Shown: positions 9,349 to 17,994 of the stretch, piece after piece
How positions within the stretch are numbered: the first letter of the stretch is position 1
Layout: the number at the start of each line of letters is the position of its first letter
DNA from: Trichormus sp. M33_DOE_039
Lineage (GTDB): Bacteria > Cyanobacteriota > Cyanobacteriia > Cyanobacteriales > Nostocaceae
Reading direction: 5' to 3'
Assembly (NCBI GenBank): GCA_015296085.1
Contig: DVDT01000004.1
Coordinates: forward strand, 186,001 to 250,000
Length of the DNA stretch: 64,000 bases
The notes under the pieces: model-generated
Database searches by the model: none
The model's input: the letters and a program-made list of their open reading frames with translations, nothing else
Told to the model about the DNA's origin: nothing
Position numbers and translations under genes: made by a program

Positions 9349-10268
9349 TTTTTGTCTTGAGAAGCGGTCGAAGGTAATCCAAGTAAACGTGAACCCAGTT
9401 TCAGTGCCTTACTACCAATCTGACGACCCAAGCTGAACAAACCAGGAGCAACTGCTTCCCGATCTACTGTTGGGGATAATCGAGCCTCTAAGGACTCTTT
9501 GAGCTTCCTAATTGTCAGTGGCCTATTTAGAATTCCCCGTTCTGCGAGGGAAATAGAACCCGTTTCTTCTGATACAACGACACAAATACAATTTTCGACT
9601 CGCTCAGTAATTCCCATTGCCGCTCGGTGGCGTGTACCCAACTGGCGCGAGGCTGTGCGTCCCGAAAGCGGTAAGATTATACCCGAAGATACAATCCGTG
9701 AACCACGGATTAATGTTGCGCCATCGTGCAGCAGGGTTTTGGGCTGAAAAATAGTATGTATCAGTTCCTTGGAAACATCGGCATTCAGCTTGACCCCAGG
9801 GACAGAAAAATCCCGTTCGTCAATTGGGCCAGTGGTTTCCAAAATTAGTAAAGCTCCGATTCTGTTTTTCGAGAGTTCTTTAACCGCTTCCACAATTTCA
9901 TCTATTACACTATCAGACTTAGGAATGGTCAGATTGGATGGCTGAAACAATTGCCGAAATTCACCGCGTCCTAATTGTTCTAGAAACCGGCGAAATTCTG
10001 ACTGAAGAGCAACTGCCATTGCTACAGCACAGCCAATCACCAATTTTTCTAGCACAAAATTTAACAGTGGTAGACCAAACCTGCCACTTAGTGCTGAGGC
10101 TAGCATTAAAACAATAAAACCCCGCACCATCCACAGTGTTCGACGCTCACTAATGATAACTAGTATCATGTATGTCAACGCCAGCACCAATACAATATCC
10201 AGAGTCCCTAACAGCAAGGACTGAGACCATCCTAGGTTTGCCAGCCATTGCTTCCACCAATCTTTCAT
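9345..10268 (-). CDS. cdaA: Diadenylate cyclase CdaA
   Basis: A 307-residue membrane-bound DAC enzyme that makes cyclic di-AMP from two ATP. Three N-terminal hydrophobic helices (about 15-85) precede the DAC domain, which shows the DGA motif ([12 protein letters not shown]) and the RHR motif ([12 protein letters not shown]) that bind and join ATP. Length fits the CdaA/YbbP class. The gene lies between lysA and uppS and overlaps uppS by four bases. In other bacteria cdaA travels with cell-wall genes and c-di-AMP controls potassium and osmolyte balance; the same link to the wall is suggested here by its neighbours. Confidence 0.95.
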   Translation of the reverse strand: MKDWWKQWLANLGWSQSLLLGTLDIVLVLALTYMILVIISERRTLWMVRGFIVLMLASALSGRFGLPLLNFVLEKLVIGCAVAMAVALQSEFRRFLEQLGRGEFRQLFQPSNLTIPKSDSVIDEIVEAVKELSKNRIGALLILETTGPIDERDFSVPGVKLNADVSKELIHTIFQPKTLLHDGATLIRGSRIVSSGIILPLSGRTASRQLGTRHRAAMGITERVENCICVVVSEETGSISLAERGILNRPLTIRKLKESLEARLSPTVDREAVAPGLFSLGRQIGSKALKLGSRLLGLPSTASQDKK

Positions 10269-10292
10269 GACATCTGGATTACTCTTATACTT

Positions 10293-10464
10293 TTAGTCAA
10301 TAGTCAATAGTCATTAGTCAATATTTGCTAGAGACGCGATTATTCTCTGATGAGAAGCCGCTTTCACGAGCGTCTACACGTCTTTACAATAGTCATTAGT
10401 CATTAGTGTTGGTCGCAAAAATTGGACTGTGGACTGTGGACTATTGACTATTGACTGTTGACTA
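10293..10464. repeat. Heptanucleotide tandem repeats with an embedded short element
   Basis: Units of AGTCAAT, AGTCATT, GGACTGT and TGACTAT fill most of the cdaA-lysA gap. Between them is GAGACGCGATTATTCTCTGATGAG, which looks like a member of the GACGCGAT inverted-repeat family also present at 33463-33488 and near 55066. Confidence 0.75.
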
Positions 10465-11865
10465 ATTCTTCAATCTTTCGGGTAAGCAATCTTGTCGAAT
10501 TAAATCTTGATAAGTTTCGCGTTGCAAAATTAAGTTTGCTTCGCCATTTGCCACTAAAACTGCTGCCGGTCTAGGTAGGCGGTTATAGTTGGATGCCATA
10601 CTGTAATTGTAAGCACCGGTTGCCATAACTACGAGAATATCCCCTGGTTCGGTTTTTGGCAGTTGGGCATTTTTGATTAAAATATCCCCTGATTCACAAT
10701 GTTTACCAGCAATGGTAACTGTTTCTGTGATGGGTGCAGACATTTTATTGGCAACGACTGTGCGATAAACTGACTGGTAGGTAATAGGACGCGGATTATC
10801 GGACATACCGCCATCTATGGCGATATAGGTACGAATTTCCGGTATGGTTTTAGATGAACCAATGGTGTAGGCAGTTACACAGGCTGGAGCAATTAGTGAT
10901 CGCCCAGGTTCAGAGAGTAATTTTGGTAAAGGTAGATTTTCCACTGCACAGGCTGCTTGTACAACATCACAAATCGCCTTCACCCATTCTTCAATGCTTG
11001 GTGGATCATCCGATTCTACATATTTAATGCCCAAACCGCCACCTACATTTAGTTCGGTAATATTTAAACCGTATTTAGCTGCATCCCTTAACCATTGCAC
11101 CATTACAGCTGCTAAGTCTTGATGGGGTTGACGCTCAAAGATTTGCGAACCAATATGAGCGTGTACACCCATACAGTTTAAATTGGATTGCTGGCTAACA
11201 AATTTAAACACCTCGTCTAAATCGTTGGGGTCAAAACCAAACTTGCTGTCTAAGTGTCCGGTACGAATGTATTCATGGGTATGACATTCAATTCCTGGTG
11301 TCAAGCGCAGCATAATCCGTACTGGTGGTAGAGAAGTTGCTGACATCATCTCTACTAGGGTCTGTAACTCATACCAGTTATCGACAACAATTGTTATCCC
11401 AGATTCAATGGCTAAGGTTAGTTCTTCGCGAGATTTATTATTACCGTGGAGGTAAATTTTCTCAGGACTAATCCCGGCAGTGAGGGCAGTATACAATTCA
11501 CCACCAGAAACTACATCAATTCCCAACCCTTCGGAGGCGATAATCGCGTCAACAGCCAGACAATTCCAGGCTTTGGAAGCATAGAGTACCTGAGATTCGC
11601 CTTGATAATATTTTTGAAAGCTATCTCGATATTGTTGGCAGGCTGTTCTGAGGGTTTCCTCGTCTAAAATATACAAAGGTGAGCCAAACTGCTGCACTAG
11701 GGTTGTGACATCACACCCACCGATTGCCAAGTGACCTTCACTATTAACTGTGGCAGTTAGAGGTAAGAGTTCTTGGTTAGGCGAAATATTTGTATTTACG
11801 CTGTTGCTTTGAGGTAAATACTGCTCTCCAGCATATTGAACCCCAGCAGGGTGAGTCGATACCAT
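10462..11865 (-). CDS. lysA: Diaminopimelate decarboxylase
   Basis: A 467-residue PLP-dependent fold-III decarboxylase that converts meso-diaminopimelate to lysine. The PLP lysine lies in VLYASKAWNC. The HIGSQIF segment, the GGGLGIKY phosphate-binding loop, EPGRSLIAPA and CESGDIL (an active-site Cys from the partner subunit) follow in order, and GAYNYSMASNYN near the end binds the cofactor. The N-terminal 40 residues are a cyanobacterial extension. It heads the minus-strand group lysA-cdaA-uppS, although about 190 bases of repeat separate it from cdaA. Diaminopimelate is also a peptidoglycan precursor, which fits the neighbours. Confidence 0.96.
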   Translation of the reverse strand: MVSTHPAGVQYAGEQYLPQSNSVNTNISPNQELLPLTATVNSEGHLAIGGCDVTTLVQQFGSPLYILDEETLRTACQQYRDSFQKYYQGESQVLYASKAWNCLAVDAIIASEGLGIDVVSGGELYTALTAGISPEKIYLHGNNKSREELTLAIESGITIVVDNWYELQTLVEMMSATSLPPVRIMLRLTPGIECHTHEYIRTGHLDSKFGFDPNDLDEVFKFVSQQSNLNCMGVHAHIGSQIFERQPHQDLAAVMVQWLRDAAKYGLNITELNVGGGLGIKYVESDDPPSIEEWVKAICDVVQAACAVENLPLPKLLSEPGRSLIAPACVTAYTIGSSKTIPEIRTYIAIDGGMSDNPRPITYQSVYRTVVANKMSAPITETVTIAGKHCESGDILIKNAQLPKTEPGDILVVMATGAYNYSMASNYNRLPRPAAVLVANGEANLILQRETYQDLIRQDCLPERLKN

Positions 11866-11899
11866 ATTTATATAGATTGTCCTTGTTCAAATTACGGGT

Positions 11900-12505
11900 G
11901 TGAATAAGTCTCCCGATCCCAGTTTACAAAGGGTTAGTAATCTTATCCCAATAAAAGTGATCTTATCTTCTAACTTAAAACTCAAATCATTGACCCCGGA
12001 TGATCTAGGTGCGATTTTAGAACTAGATCAAGCCTGTTTTAGCGGGCTTTGGACACTGGAAGGCTACCAAAGAGAACTAGATAGCCCTAACAGTGATTTA
12101 CTGGGAATCTTTGCCCCTCACTCCAGCACATCACTGCTGGGGATGGGCTGCTTTTGGACGATTTTAGAGGAAGCCCACATTACAATTGTGGCAGTTCATC
12201 CTCAATACCAGGGTCAGGGCTTGGGACAGGCTTTAATCTATTCTCTGCTGAAAACAGCTAGCGATCGCAACTTAGAAAGAGCTACCCTCGAAGTCCGAGC
12301 CTCCAACCAAGCAGCAATCTCTTTATACCAAAAATTTGAGTTCAAAACAGCTGGCCGGCGACGAGGTTATTACCAAGATAATGGTGAAGATGCTTTGATT
12401 CTTTGGCTTTCTGATTTGCAACACCCTTCATTTCAGGAAAAATTACAACAATGGCATTCTATGATTGTGGCTAAGTTGGAAAAGTCATTAGTCATTAGTC
12501 ATTAG
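11900..12505 (+). CDS. rimI: Ribosomal protein S18 alanine N-acetyltransferase RimI
   Basis: A 201-residue GNAT acetyltransferase. Motif A is visible as VAVHPQYQGQGLGQALIYSLL, with the Q/RxxGxG/A acetyl-CoA loop, followed by TLEVRASNQAAISLYQKFEFKTAGRRRGYYQ, the standard RimI ending with EVRxSNxxAxxLYxKxGF and the Tyr pair. It would acetylate the N-terminal Ala of S18 or related proteins. Start: a GTG at 11900; a second in-frame GTG at 11957 is possible and would give a more usual length. The stop codon lies inside a heptanucleotide repeat, so the last residues (VISH) are repeat-encoded. It is divergent from lysA. Confidence 0.88.
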   Translation: MNKSPDPSLQRVSNLIPIKVILSSNLKLKSLTPDDLGAILELDQACFSGLWTLEGYQRELDSPNSDLLGIFAPHSSTSLLGMGCFWTILEEAHITIVAVHPQYQGQGLGQALIYSLLKTASDRNLERATLEVRASNQAAISLYQKFEFKTAGRRRGYYQDNGEDALILWLSDLQHPSFQEKLQQWHSMIVAKLEKSLVISH

Positions 12506-12508
12506 TCA
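12484..12508. repeat. Heptanucleotide repeat at the rimI 3' end
   Basis: Three copies of GTCATTA overlap the final codons and stop of rimI. Confidence 0.85.
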
Positions 12509-12516
12509 AAAGTGAA

Positions 12517-13170
12517 TTACCGGCGATTATTTAACAAAGTAAAGGAATTAATTACTTGGTGATATGCTCGACGGTAAAGAGCATCATTATTGCCATAATT
12601 AGTTTTGGATAATTTGATGACAATGATCCGTCCATCTCTAGGATTTACGAAAGCAACGTTCTCGTTTTCATATAAGCCGCTTGATTGGAATTTAATCCCT
12701 GTTTGCCCAGCAATTCTGGCAGATTGAAAATTACGAGTGTCAGAAAATTGATTACTCTGTTTTACCCATATTTGTAAAGGCAATTTTTTGGGATTATTAT
12801 TGACGGTGATGCTGACATTGGCGGGGTATTCTGTACCGCCTGCATATTCACCATTGCGAATTTTTTGAGCATGATTTTTAGTCCAAATATCGATGCTAGC
12901 TAAAGGTGAATCAATCTGATTGCTAGGCGTAGATATTTTATTATCTATGACAAAATATTTAGAAGAGTAGCTAAATTGAAACTTAAAGCGATCGCTACGA
13001 TAAATTCCTTGATTCTGCACCACTTGTTGAGCTACAGCTTGGGTCGTAGTGATGCGATTTTTTGCAATAAAACTCGCTTTTGATACACTAGTGATCGCTC
13101 CTACGCTCACTAAACCGATTAATAATGGATGTAAAATTAATTTGTGCAATTGTTTGTAATTAAATTGCAT
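12517..13170 (-). CDS. Hypothetical secreted protein, possibly PsbP-like fold
   Basis: A 217-residue protein not recognised with certainty. An N-terminal hydrophobic stretch (about 14-33) looks like a signal anchor or signal peptide. The rest reads YRSDRFKFQFSYSSKYFVID, then beta-rich segments and a closing VINSFTLLNNR. The opening resembles the way PsbP-like domains begin, but this is a weak visual likeness only. No catalytic motif is seen. It converges on rimI with 11 bases between. Confidence 0.55.
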   Translation of the reverse strand: MQFNYKQLHKLILHPLLIGLVSVGAITSVSKASFIAKNRITTTQAVAQQVVQNQGIYRSDRFKFQFSYSSKYFVIDNKISTPSNQIDSPLASIDIWTKNHAQKIRNGEYAGGTEYPANVSITVNNNPKKLPLQIWVKQSNQFSDTRNFQSARIAGQTGIKFQSSGLYENENVAFVNPRDGRIIVIKLSKTNYGNNDALYRRAYHQVINSFTLLNNRR

Positions 13171-13337
13171 AATTCAGTCCTAGCAAATTATCTGTTCAAC
13201 ATCTCATAGCTTCAAGAGAGAACAGATAATTTTCGCAATCATTTTTTGAGATGTTTTATCGTATTTTTCAGCAAAAATGGATAGAAAGGTTATAAAATCA
13301 AAATTCTTTCTTTTTACTTTTGCCTTTTTTGACATAG

Positions 13338-13631
13338 ATGTGTACATTAGTTGAGGAAGATATATCACTTTCAACTAAGACGCATCCATCTATGGATAGA
13401 AAAACTCAACGCCTGTTGCTGCTTGTGGCTTCCTGTAGTGTAGCTGGTGTAATTTTAGGAGGTACTGCTAGTTGGGCTGAAAGCAATCTGTGCTTGCAAG
13501 CCGAACGCGTTACAAGCGATTGCTTGACTCAAAACCCTGTAGAAAAAACCATTCAAGGTATGAGTACAGGGTTGTTAGCGGGAGCAGGGGCGGCTTTTGG
13601 TGTAGCCTGGAATGTACGCCATGAGAACTAA
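13338..13631 (+). CDS. Small exported hypothetical protein
   Basis: Up to 97 residues. An internal ATG at 13392 would give a 79-residue protein starting MDRKTQRLLLLVASC, with a clear signal peptide ending at ASWAE; this shorter start is more natural. The mature part has two Cys (LCLQAERVTSDCLTQNP) and a Gly/Ala-rich hydrophobic stretch (GMSTGLLAGAGAAFGVAW) that could be a second membrane segment. The function is unknown. It overlaps the end of the convergent GDYXXLXY gene by four bases. Confidence 0.55.
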   Translation: MCTLVEEDISLSTKTHPSMDRKTQRLLLLVASCSVAGVILGGTASWAESNLCLQAERVTSDCLTQNPVEKTIQGMSTGLLAGAGAAFGVAWNVRHEN

Positions 13632-14347
13632 AAACTGTAATTGCGATCGCGCACCCATAGACTAACCGGTGCCGCATTACCTTGGGGATCTACTTTGACT
13701 TTGACAGTGATTGGTCGCAGCTGTCTAGTTCTATTTTGTCTAGCAGAACGGCGAATATCTTCGCTAATTAGCTGGCGTTGTTCATCAGCAACATTGAAGG
13801 TTTCCACGCCGTAGTTCACAACACCATTCTCATACACCCCTCTCAGGGCGACTTGATTGTTAGGGAGGGACATCGGTAAAGTGTTGCTGACACGCACAGG
13901 CCGCCAAGCCCTGGGTACACCACGACCAAAGGATTGTTGTTCTCGCAAAATCACATAAATATTAGTCCCTGAAAGCAATCGTCCGTTCCTCCCCCGATTG
14001 TTCCGCACAACATCATTCCATCCTGGTAATCTTCGTAAATTAGAGATGCGAGCTATGTTGTAATCAAGATTGAGAGCATAACCTTGCAATACATTTTCGG
14101 GAGAGGAAACCACAGTCTGCAAAATCACCTCTCTACCTGTGAGGTTGGTGTATGCAGCTTGGGTAGGAACTGACAAAATTAACCCTGTTTGCAGCATTAA
14201 GGGAACTAATAACCGCCAAAAAGGTAAAGGCTGATTATATTTTTGGTCGGTTGCAGTCAGGTAATCTTTAAAAGTCAGTTTCTTCGAGAATTCTGCTTCG
14301 GGAGACAAAGTTTTACTTTTGGTAGATTCAGAAGATTTCTCTGACAT
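13628..14347 (-). CDS. GDYXXLXY-type membrane-associated protein
   Basis: A 239-residue protein with a single hydrophobic helix at about 43-60 and a long extracytoplasmic part. It fits the family usually found beside DUF2157 membrane proteins, here the next gene downstream on the map and upstream in transcription. The name-giving motif is degenerate: VLQGYALNLDY keeps the Gly, Leu and final Tyr but not the Asp-Tyr. The segment EVILQTVVSSPENVLQGY precedes it as in the family. Family function is not known. It stands 137 bases after the DUF2157 gene on the same strand. Confidence 0.65.
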   Translation of the reverse strand: MSEKSSESTKSKTLSPEAEFSKKLTFKDYLTATDQKYNQPLPFWRLLVPLMLQTGLILSVPTQAAYTNLTGREVILQTVVSSPENVLQGYALNLDYNIARISNLRRLPGWNDVVRNNRGRNGRLLSGTNIYVILREQQSFGRGVPRAWRPVRVSNTLPMSLPNNQVALRGVYENGVVNYGVETFNVADEQRQLISEDIRRSARQNRTRQLRPITVKVKVDPQGNAAPVSLWVRDRNYSF

Positions 14348-14407
14348 GGGCGTAATCCTAAAAATAATCGGTTGTTGAAGAATTGAAAATAGGACTTACG
14401 CAGATAA

Positions 14408-14447
14408 TGGGGATTGGGGATTGGGGACTGGGGATTGGGGACTGGGT
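14408..14447. repeat. Heptanucleotide tandem repeat (GGGGATT/GGGGACT)n
   Basis: About five and a half units of GGGGA(T/C)T lie between the GDYXXLXY and DUF2157 genes. Confidence 0.9.
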
Positions 14448-14484
14448 AGAGAAGGTAGTTTTTTACTTATCTTCCCACTCAACA

Positions 14485-15927
14485 TTACTCTTTACTTTTA
14501 CTACCTGATGAACTGGAAGATCCCCCAGTAATACGACGTTCAAACCAGACTCCGGCACTAATTAATATTGAACCGCACATGACGAACACCATTGATTTAA
14601 AAAGTAAATCAGTGTCGTACTCTAACATTCGGCTAATAACTAATAGAGTTAACAACAGCATACCGCCCCAAAAGGAACGTCTATTGTTGAGTTTTAATCC
14701 TTCTTGAACGAATCCCCAAGCGAGGATGACAAACAGTACACTGAAAATGAAACTGCCTAGTTCGCCAATACGATTAATAGCTTGATGCCAGAAAGGTACT
14801 ACGACTATGAAACCCAGAAAAGTAGCAATCAAGCCAGTCTTGAATATGGCTTCCCGGCGGGGTGGGTTATTGGTTTGACGGTAGATGAATAACCATTGCA
14901 GTACGGCTAGACCACTGAGAATCCCCAAATCAATGATTGGCAAAGACAGGAAGCTGTTGTTTCTGGATGGAAAAGCATTAAAAGCAACTCCTTGCCATTG
15001 CCAACGAAAAGAAAGGGCATAAAAGACTAAACCAAAGGCAATTAAAGCTAAATTCCGGGCTATGGGTTGAAATAACCTGTAATTAATGTTGGGGAAGAGT
15101 AGATCGTCATAACTCCAAAATAGTGCAGGGGGTAGTGCTAAAGCAAAGGATGCGACCCAAGGGGCCATATTCGCAAAGTTCTGGAGTGGTAGAGGGTTGA
15201 GATTGATTTGTAGGGAACTGGCAAAAAAGCAGGCGGCGAAGAAGAAAATCCACCGGGAACGACAGGCGTAGGCTAAGGGTACGAACAACAGCCATGAGAT
15301 CAAAGGCATATGTCGGACTGCTAATCTCGCCCAATTCCAGTCAGCCGCCGAGGAGTACCATAAATCATTGACTCCAGACCAATAACCAATCTGCACAAGG
15401 ATAATAGCCATAATCCCTAGAGAATTCAGGGAGAGACTATAAGCCATGATCGAAACACCAAATCCCCAGGCGAGGAATAATTGTGTAGTCGAACCACTGA
15501 TATTAAAAATCTGCGCTGTCAGCATGATGTTCACGCCGAGGATAAAAGCCGCTAAGATGAGCAGTGCTTCTCCTAAATAGCGGTTGCTGCGTTGTGGTTT
15601 TTTCCCTTCTTTTTTGGCGACTTTGGGTTCTTGCCAAGTGTAAAAACCTATAATGCTAACCGAGCAGAACAAACTCATCATCATGATAAATTTGACTTCT
15701 CTTGCCCAAGCGAACCAGTTGGCAGCTATGAAGGTAGTCATGCCTAAGACTAACAGGACACCACCGATCGCAACGGCAATCATCATAAAGCGATCGCGTG
15801 CAGCTGCTTCTATACTTTTAAATTGATGGCGATCGGCAATTTGTTGATATTGGGAAGCACTAATGATGCCTTCATCACGCCATATTTCTGCTTCCCGCCG
15901 CAGTCTCTTCTGGAAATTATCGAACAT
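14485..15927 (-). CDS. DUF2157 polytopic membrane protein
   Basis: A 480-residue protein. The true start is likely the ATG at 15927 (MFDNFQKRLRREAEIWRDEG), as the family begins with this soluble segment; a longer reading from 15963 adds 12 residues. The N-terminal 60 residues, with WRDEGIISASQYQQI, form the DUF2157 domain. About a dozen hydrophobic helices follow, and the tail is Ser-rich. The family is unstudied. It is paired with a GDYXXLXY protein, suggesting a two-component membrane assembly. Confidence 0.82.
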   Translation of the reverse strand: MFDNFQKRLRREAEIWRDEGIISASQYQQIADRHQFKSIEAAARDRFMMIAVAIGGVLLVLGMTTFIAANWFAWAREVKFIMMMSLFCSVSIIGFYTWQEPKVAKKEGKKPQRSNRYLGEALLILAAFILGVNIMLTAQIFNISGSTTQLFLAWGFGVSIMAYSLSLNSLGIMAIILVQIGYWSGVNDLWYSSAADWNWARLAVRHMPLISWLLFVPLAYACRSRWIFFFAACFFASSLQINLNPLPLQNFANMAPWVASFALALPPALFWSYDDLLFPNINYRLFQPIARNLALIAFGLVFYALSFRWQWQGVAFNAFPSRNNSFLSLPIIDLGILSGLAVLQWLFIYRQTNNPPRREAIFKTGLIATFLGFIVVVPFWHQAINRIGELGSFIFSVLFVILAWGFVQEGLKLNNRRSFWGGMLLLTLLVISRMLEYDTDLLFKSMVFVMCGSILISAGVWFERRITGGSSSSSGSKSKE

Positions 15928-16173
15928 CGTGACCCTCTCTAGTGCGTTTCGGCAGGTTGGCAATCATCTAGGATTTACGCAAAGAGAAGTCTTAAAGGGA
16001 TTGGAGATTAGGAACTGGGGATTGGGCATAAAAAGTCAAAAGATTTTTTCATCTTCTACCTTTTGACTTCCTTCTCCTCAGTCCCCAGTTTCTTTGATCA
16101 ATGGTGGTCATTATATTCTAGAGTATGAAGCCAACCTACTCACAAGCATTGTTCTTCTGTAACAGTTTTACTA

Positions 16174-17136
16174 ATGGAAAAGCCATCAAATTTATTATTG
16201 AAAGTTGCACGTCGTTTGTTTGAAAACCTTGATAATCAAGAAAAATTTATTGAAGCGTTAATTGCTCCTCAGTCTTTTCATCCCTGTATTCTTTGGTGTC
16301 AAAATCAGCCAGATAACTTACCATTTTCAGTAGAATCATCATTGAATTGGCAACCACAATTTATCACTCGTTTACAATTAGGAGAGAAACCAGGTCAACA
16401 TCCTTTACATCATCAAGGATATTTTTATTGTTTAGACTTTTCCTCTGTATTTGCAGCTTCTGTTTTATTAGCAATCCCTCAGCGAGTGCAATTAATTTTT
16501 GATATGTGTGCTGCACCAGGTGGTAAAAGCATATTTGCTTATCAAGCTTTGCAACCAAATTTAATTATTTGTAATGAAGTAATTGGCAAACGTTTAGGAA
16601 TGTTGATATCTAATTTAAAGCGTTGCCATATTAGTCCTAGTGTTGTAGTTAATCGAGATTCTAGTATCTTTGCAGAAAGTATTCCCTCAACTTGTGATTT
16701 AGTATTAGTTGATGCTCCTTGTACTGGACAATCTCTCTTAGCCAAAGGTGAAAAAGCCCCAGGATGCTTTCATCCTACGGCTATTAATAAAAGTGCTAAT
16801 CGTCAAAAAAGAATCATCGCTAACTCTGCACAAATAGTTGCACCGCAAGGTTATCTAGCTTATATGACTTGTACCTATTCTCCAGAAGAAAATGAGCAGG
16901 TTTGTGATTGGTTTTTATCCCGTTTCCCACAGTTTCAGCCAGTAAAAATTAGCCATTTACAAGATTATCAATCACATTTAACTAGCATTCCCTGCTACCG
17001 TCTATTTCCTCAAGATAGGTTAGGTGCTGGTGCATTTACTGTACTGTTTCAGAACACTAATGTAGGAGAACGTCAAGCATTAGATATGGAAATTTTAAAT
17101 GATTTAGGTATTATTTTTCAAGAAAAAGGGGCGTAA
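16174..17136 (+). CDS. RsmB/NOP-family RNA (cytosine-5) methyltransferase
   Basis: A 320-residue SAM-dependent enzyme. It shows motif I FDMCAAPGGKS, motif IV VDAPCTGQSLLAKG with a Cys, and motif VI MTCTYSPEENEQ with the second Cys, the pair of cysteines used by m5C RNA methyltransferases. The N-terminal NusB-like RNA-binding domain of true RsmB (Sun) is missing, so this is a shorter RsmB/RsmF-like enzyme. Its target, rRNA or tRNA, cannot be told. It stands alone, after a gap of about 250 bases from the divergent DUF2157 gene. Confidence 0.85.
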   Translation: MEKPSNLLLKVARRLFENLDNQEKFIEALIAPQSFHPCILWCQNQPDNLPFSVESSLNWQPQFITRLQLGEKPGQHPLHHQGYFYCLDFSSVFAASVLLAIPQRVQLIFDMCAAPGGKSIFAYQALQPNLIICNEVIGKRLGMLISNLKRCHISPSVVVNRDSSIFAESIPSTCDLVLVDAPCTGQSLLAKGEKAPGCFHPTAINKSANRQKRIIANSAQIVAPQGYLAYMTCTYSPEENEQVCDWFLSRFPQFQPVKISHLQDYQSHLTSIPCYRLFPQDRLGAGAFTVLFQNTNVGERQALDMEILNDLGIIFQEKGA

Positions 17137-17308
17137 GAGTGTAGCGAAGAGAGCGATTTATTGAAATTTAGTCAGAAATTTGGCAATATTTTTTAACCTA
17201 AACAATTAGATACCCAATTTCTTCAAGAAGTCAGATATCTAAGAATCCATCCTTTAGACAGACTAGGAAATTAGTATCACACTTCATTAGCCAGAGGAGA
17301 GTTAACTT

Positions 17309-17356
17309 ATGACTTTCCTAGCATGGCTGTATAACTTTCAAGGCTTTGTGATGTAA
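17309..17356 (+). CDS. Possible 15-residue leader ORF upstream of the DUF2267 gene
   Basis: ATG at 17309 follows a purine-rich AGAGGAGAG at spacing 7 and encodes MTFLAWLYNFQGFVM. The good ribosome binding site is the only support, and chance cannot be excluded. A TATTGCT-AGCAATA hairpin (17371-17390) stands between it and the next gene. Confidence 0.25.
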   Translation: MTFLAWLYNFQGFVM

Positions 17357-17412
17357 AGCTTTATTTTCCCTATTGCTGTTAGTAGCAATAGTAAAACATT
17401 GGGATTAAAATT

Positions 17413-17856
17413 ATGACAATGACAGGATTAGATGTTTTTGATACAACTGTGCAGAATACTATCCCTTGGGTGAATGAATTATGCAATAAGTTGGGATGGG
17501 ATAATAAACATAAAGTATTCCAAGGATTACGGGCAACCTTGCACGCATTGCGCGATCGCCTGACAATAGAAGAAGCTGCACATTTAGGCGCGCAGTTACC
17601 CATCCTACTAGGGGGATTTTACTACGAAAACTGGCGACCTGGAGCAACTCCCGTTAAAGATAGAACCAAGGAAGCGTTTTTACAACATATCCGTGATTAT
17701 TTCCGCACCTCTGACCCTGATATTGATGCGGAAATGGTTGTGCGTGCTGTATTTAAACTCCTGGCTGAGAGAGTGACCAGAGGCGAAATTACAGACGTAA
17801 TCAATATGATGCCGCCATCATTGCGAGAACTCTGGCCGGAAGAAGTGCGTGTTTGA
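17413..17856 (+). CDS. DUF2267 domain protein
   Basis: A 147-residue soluble helical protein of the DUF2267 family. Signs are FDTTVQNTIPWVNEL, then QGLRATLHALRDRLTIEEAAHLGAQLP, the block GGFYYENWRP, and the closing INMMPPSLRELWP. Two four-helix halves are implied. The family has no established reaction; members sit in stress-related clusters in many bacteria. A rho-independent terminator follows at once, so it is probably monocistronic. Confidence 0.88.
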   Translation: MTMTGLDVFDTTVQNTIPWVNELCNKLGWDNKHKVFQGLRATLHALRDRLTIEEAAHLGAQLPILLGGFYYENWRPGATPVKDRTKEAFLQHIRDYFRTSDPDIDAEMVVRAVFKLLAERVTRGEITDVINMMPPSLRELWPEEVRV

Positions 17857-17874
17857 TTTAGGCATGGGACATAA

Positions 17875-17904
17875 AAAAGGCAAAAAATCAATCTTTTGCC
17901 TTTT
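17875..17904 (+). terminator. Rho-independent terminator after the DUF2267 gene
   Basis: AAAAGGCAAAA and TTTTGCCTTTT pair perfectly over 11 bases with an 8-base loop, and the T-rich end continues as TTATCCTTTT. It starts 18 bases after the stop codon. Confidence 0.75.
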
Positions 17905-17994
17905 ATCCTTTTACCCGATCATCTAAGTAAAACTACTGGGGTGAGAGTATAAAGCAAATTATTAAAATGTACTGGAAATGCGACTGGGACTTAT

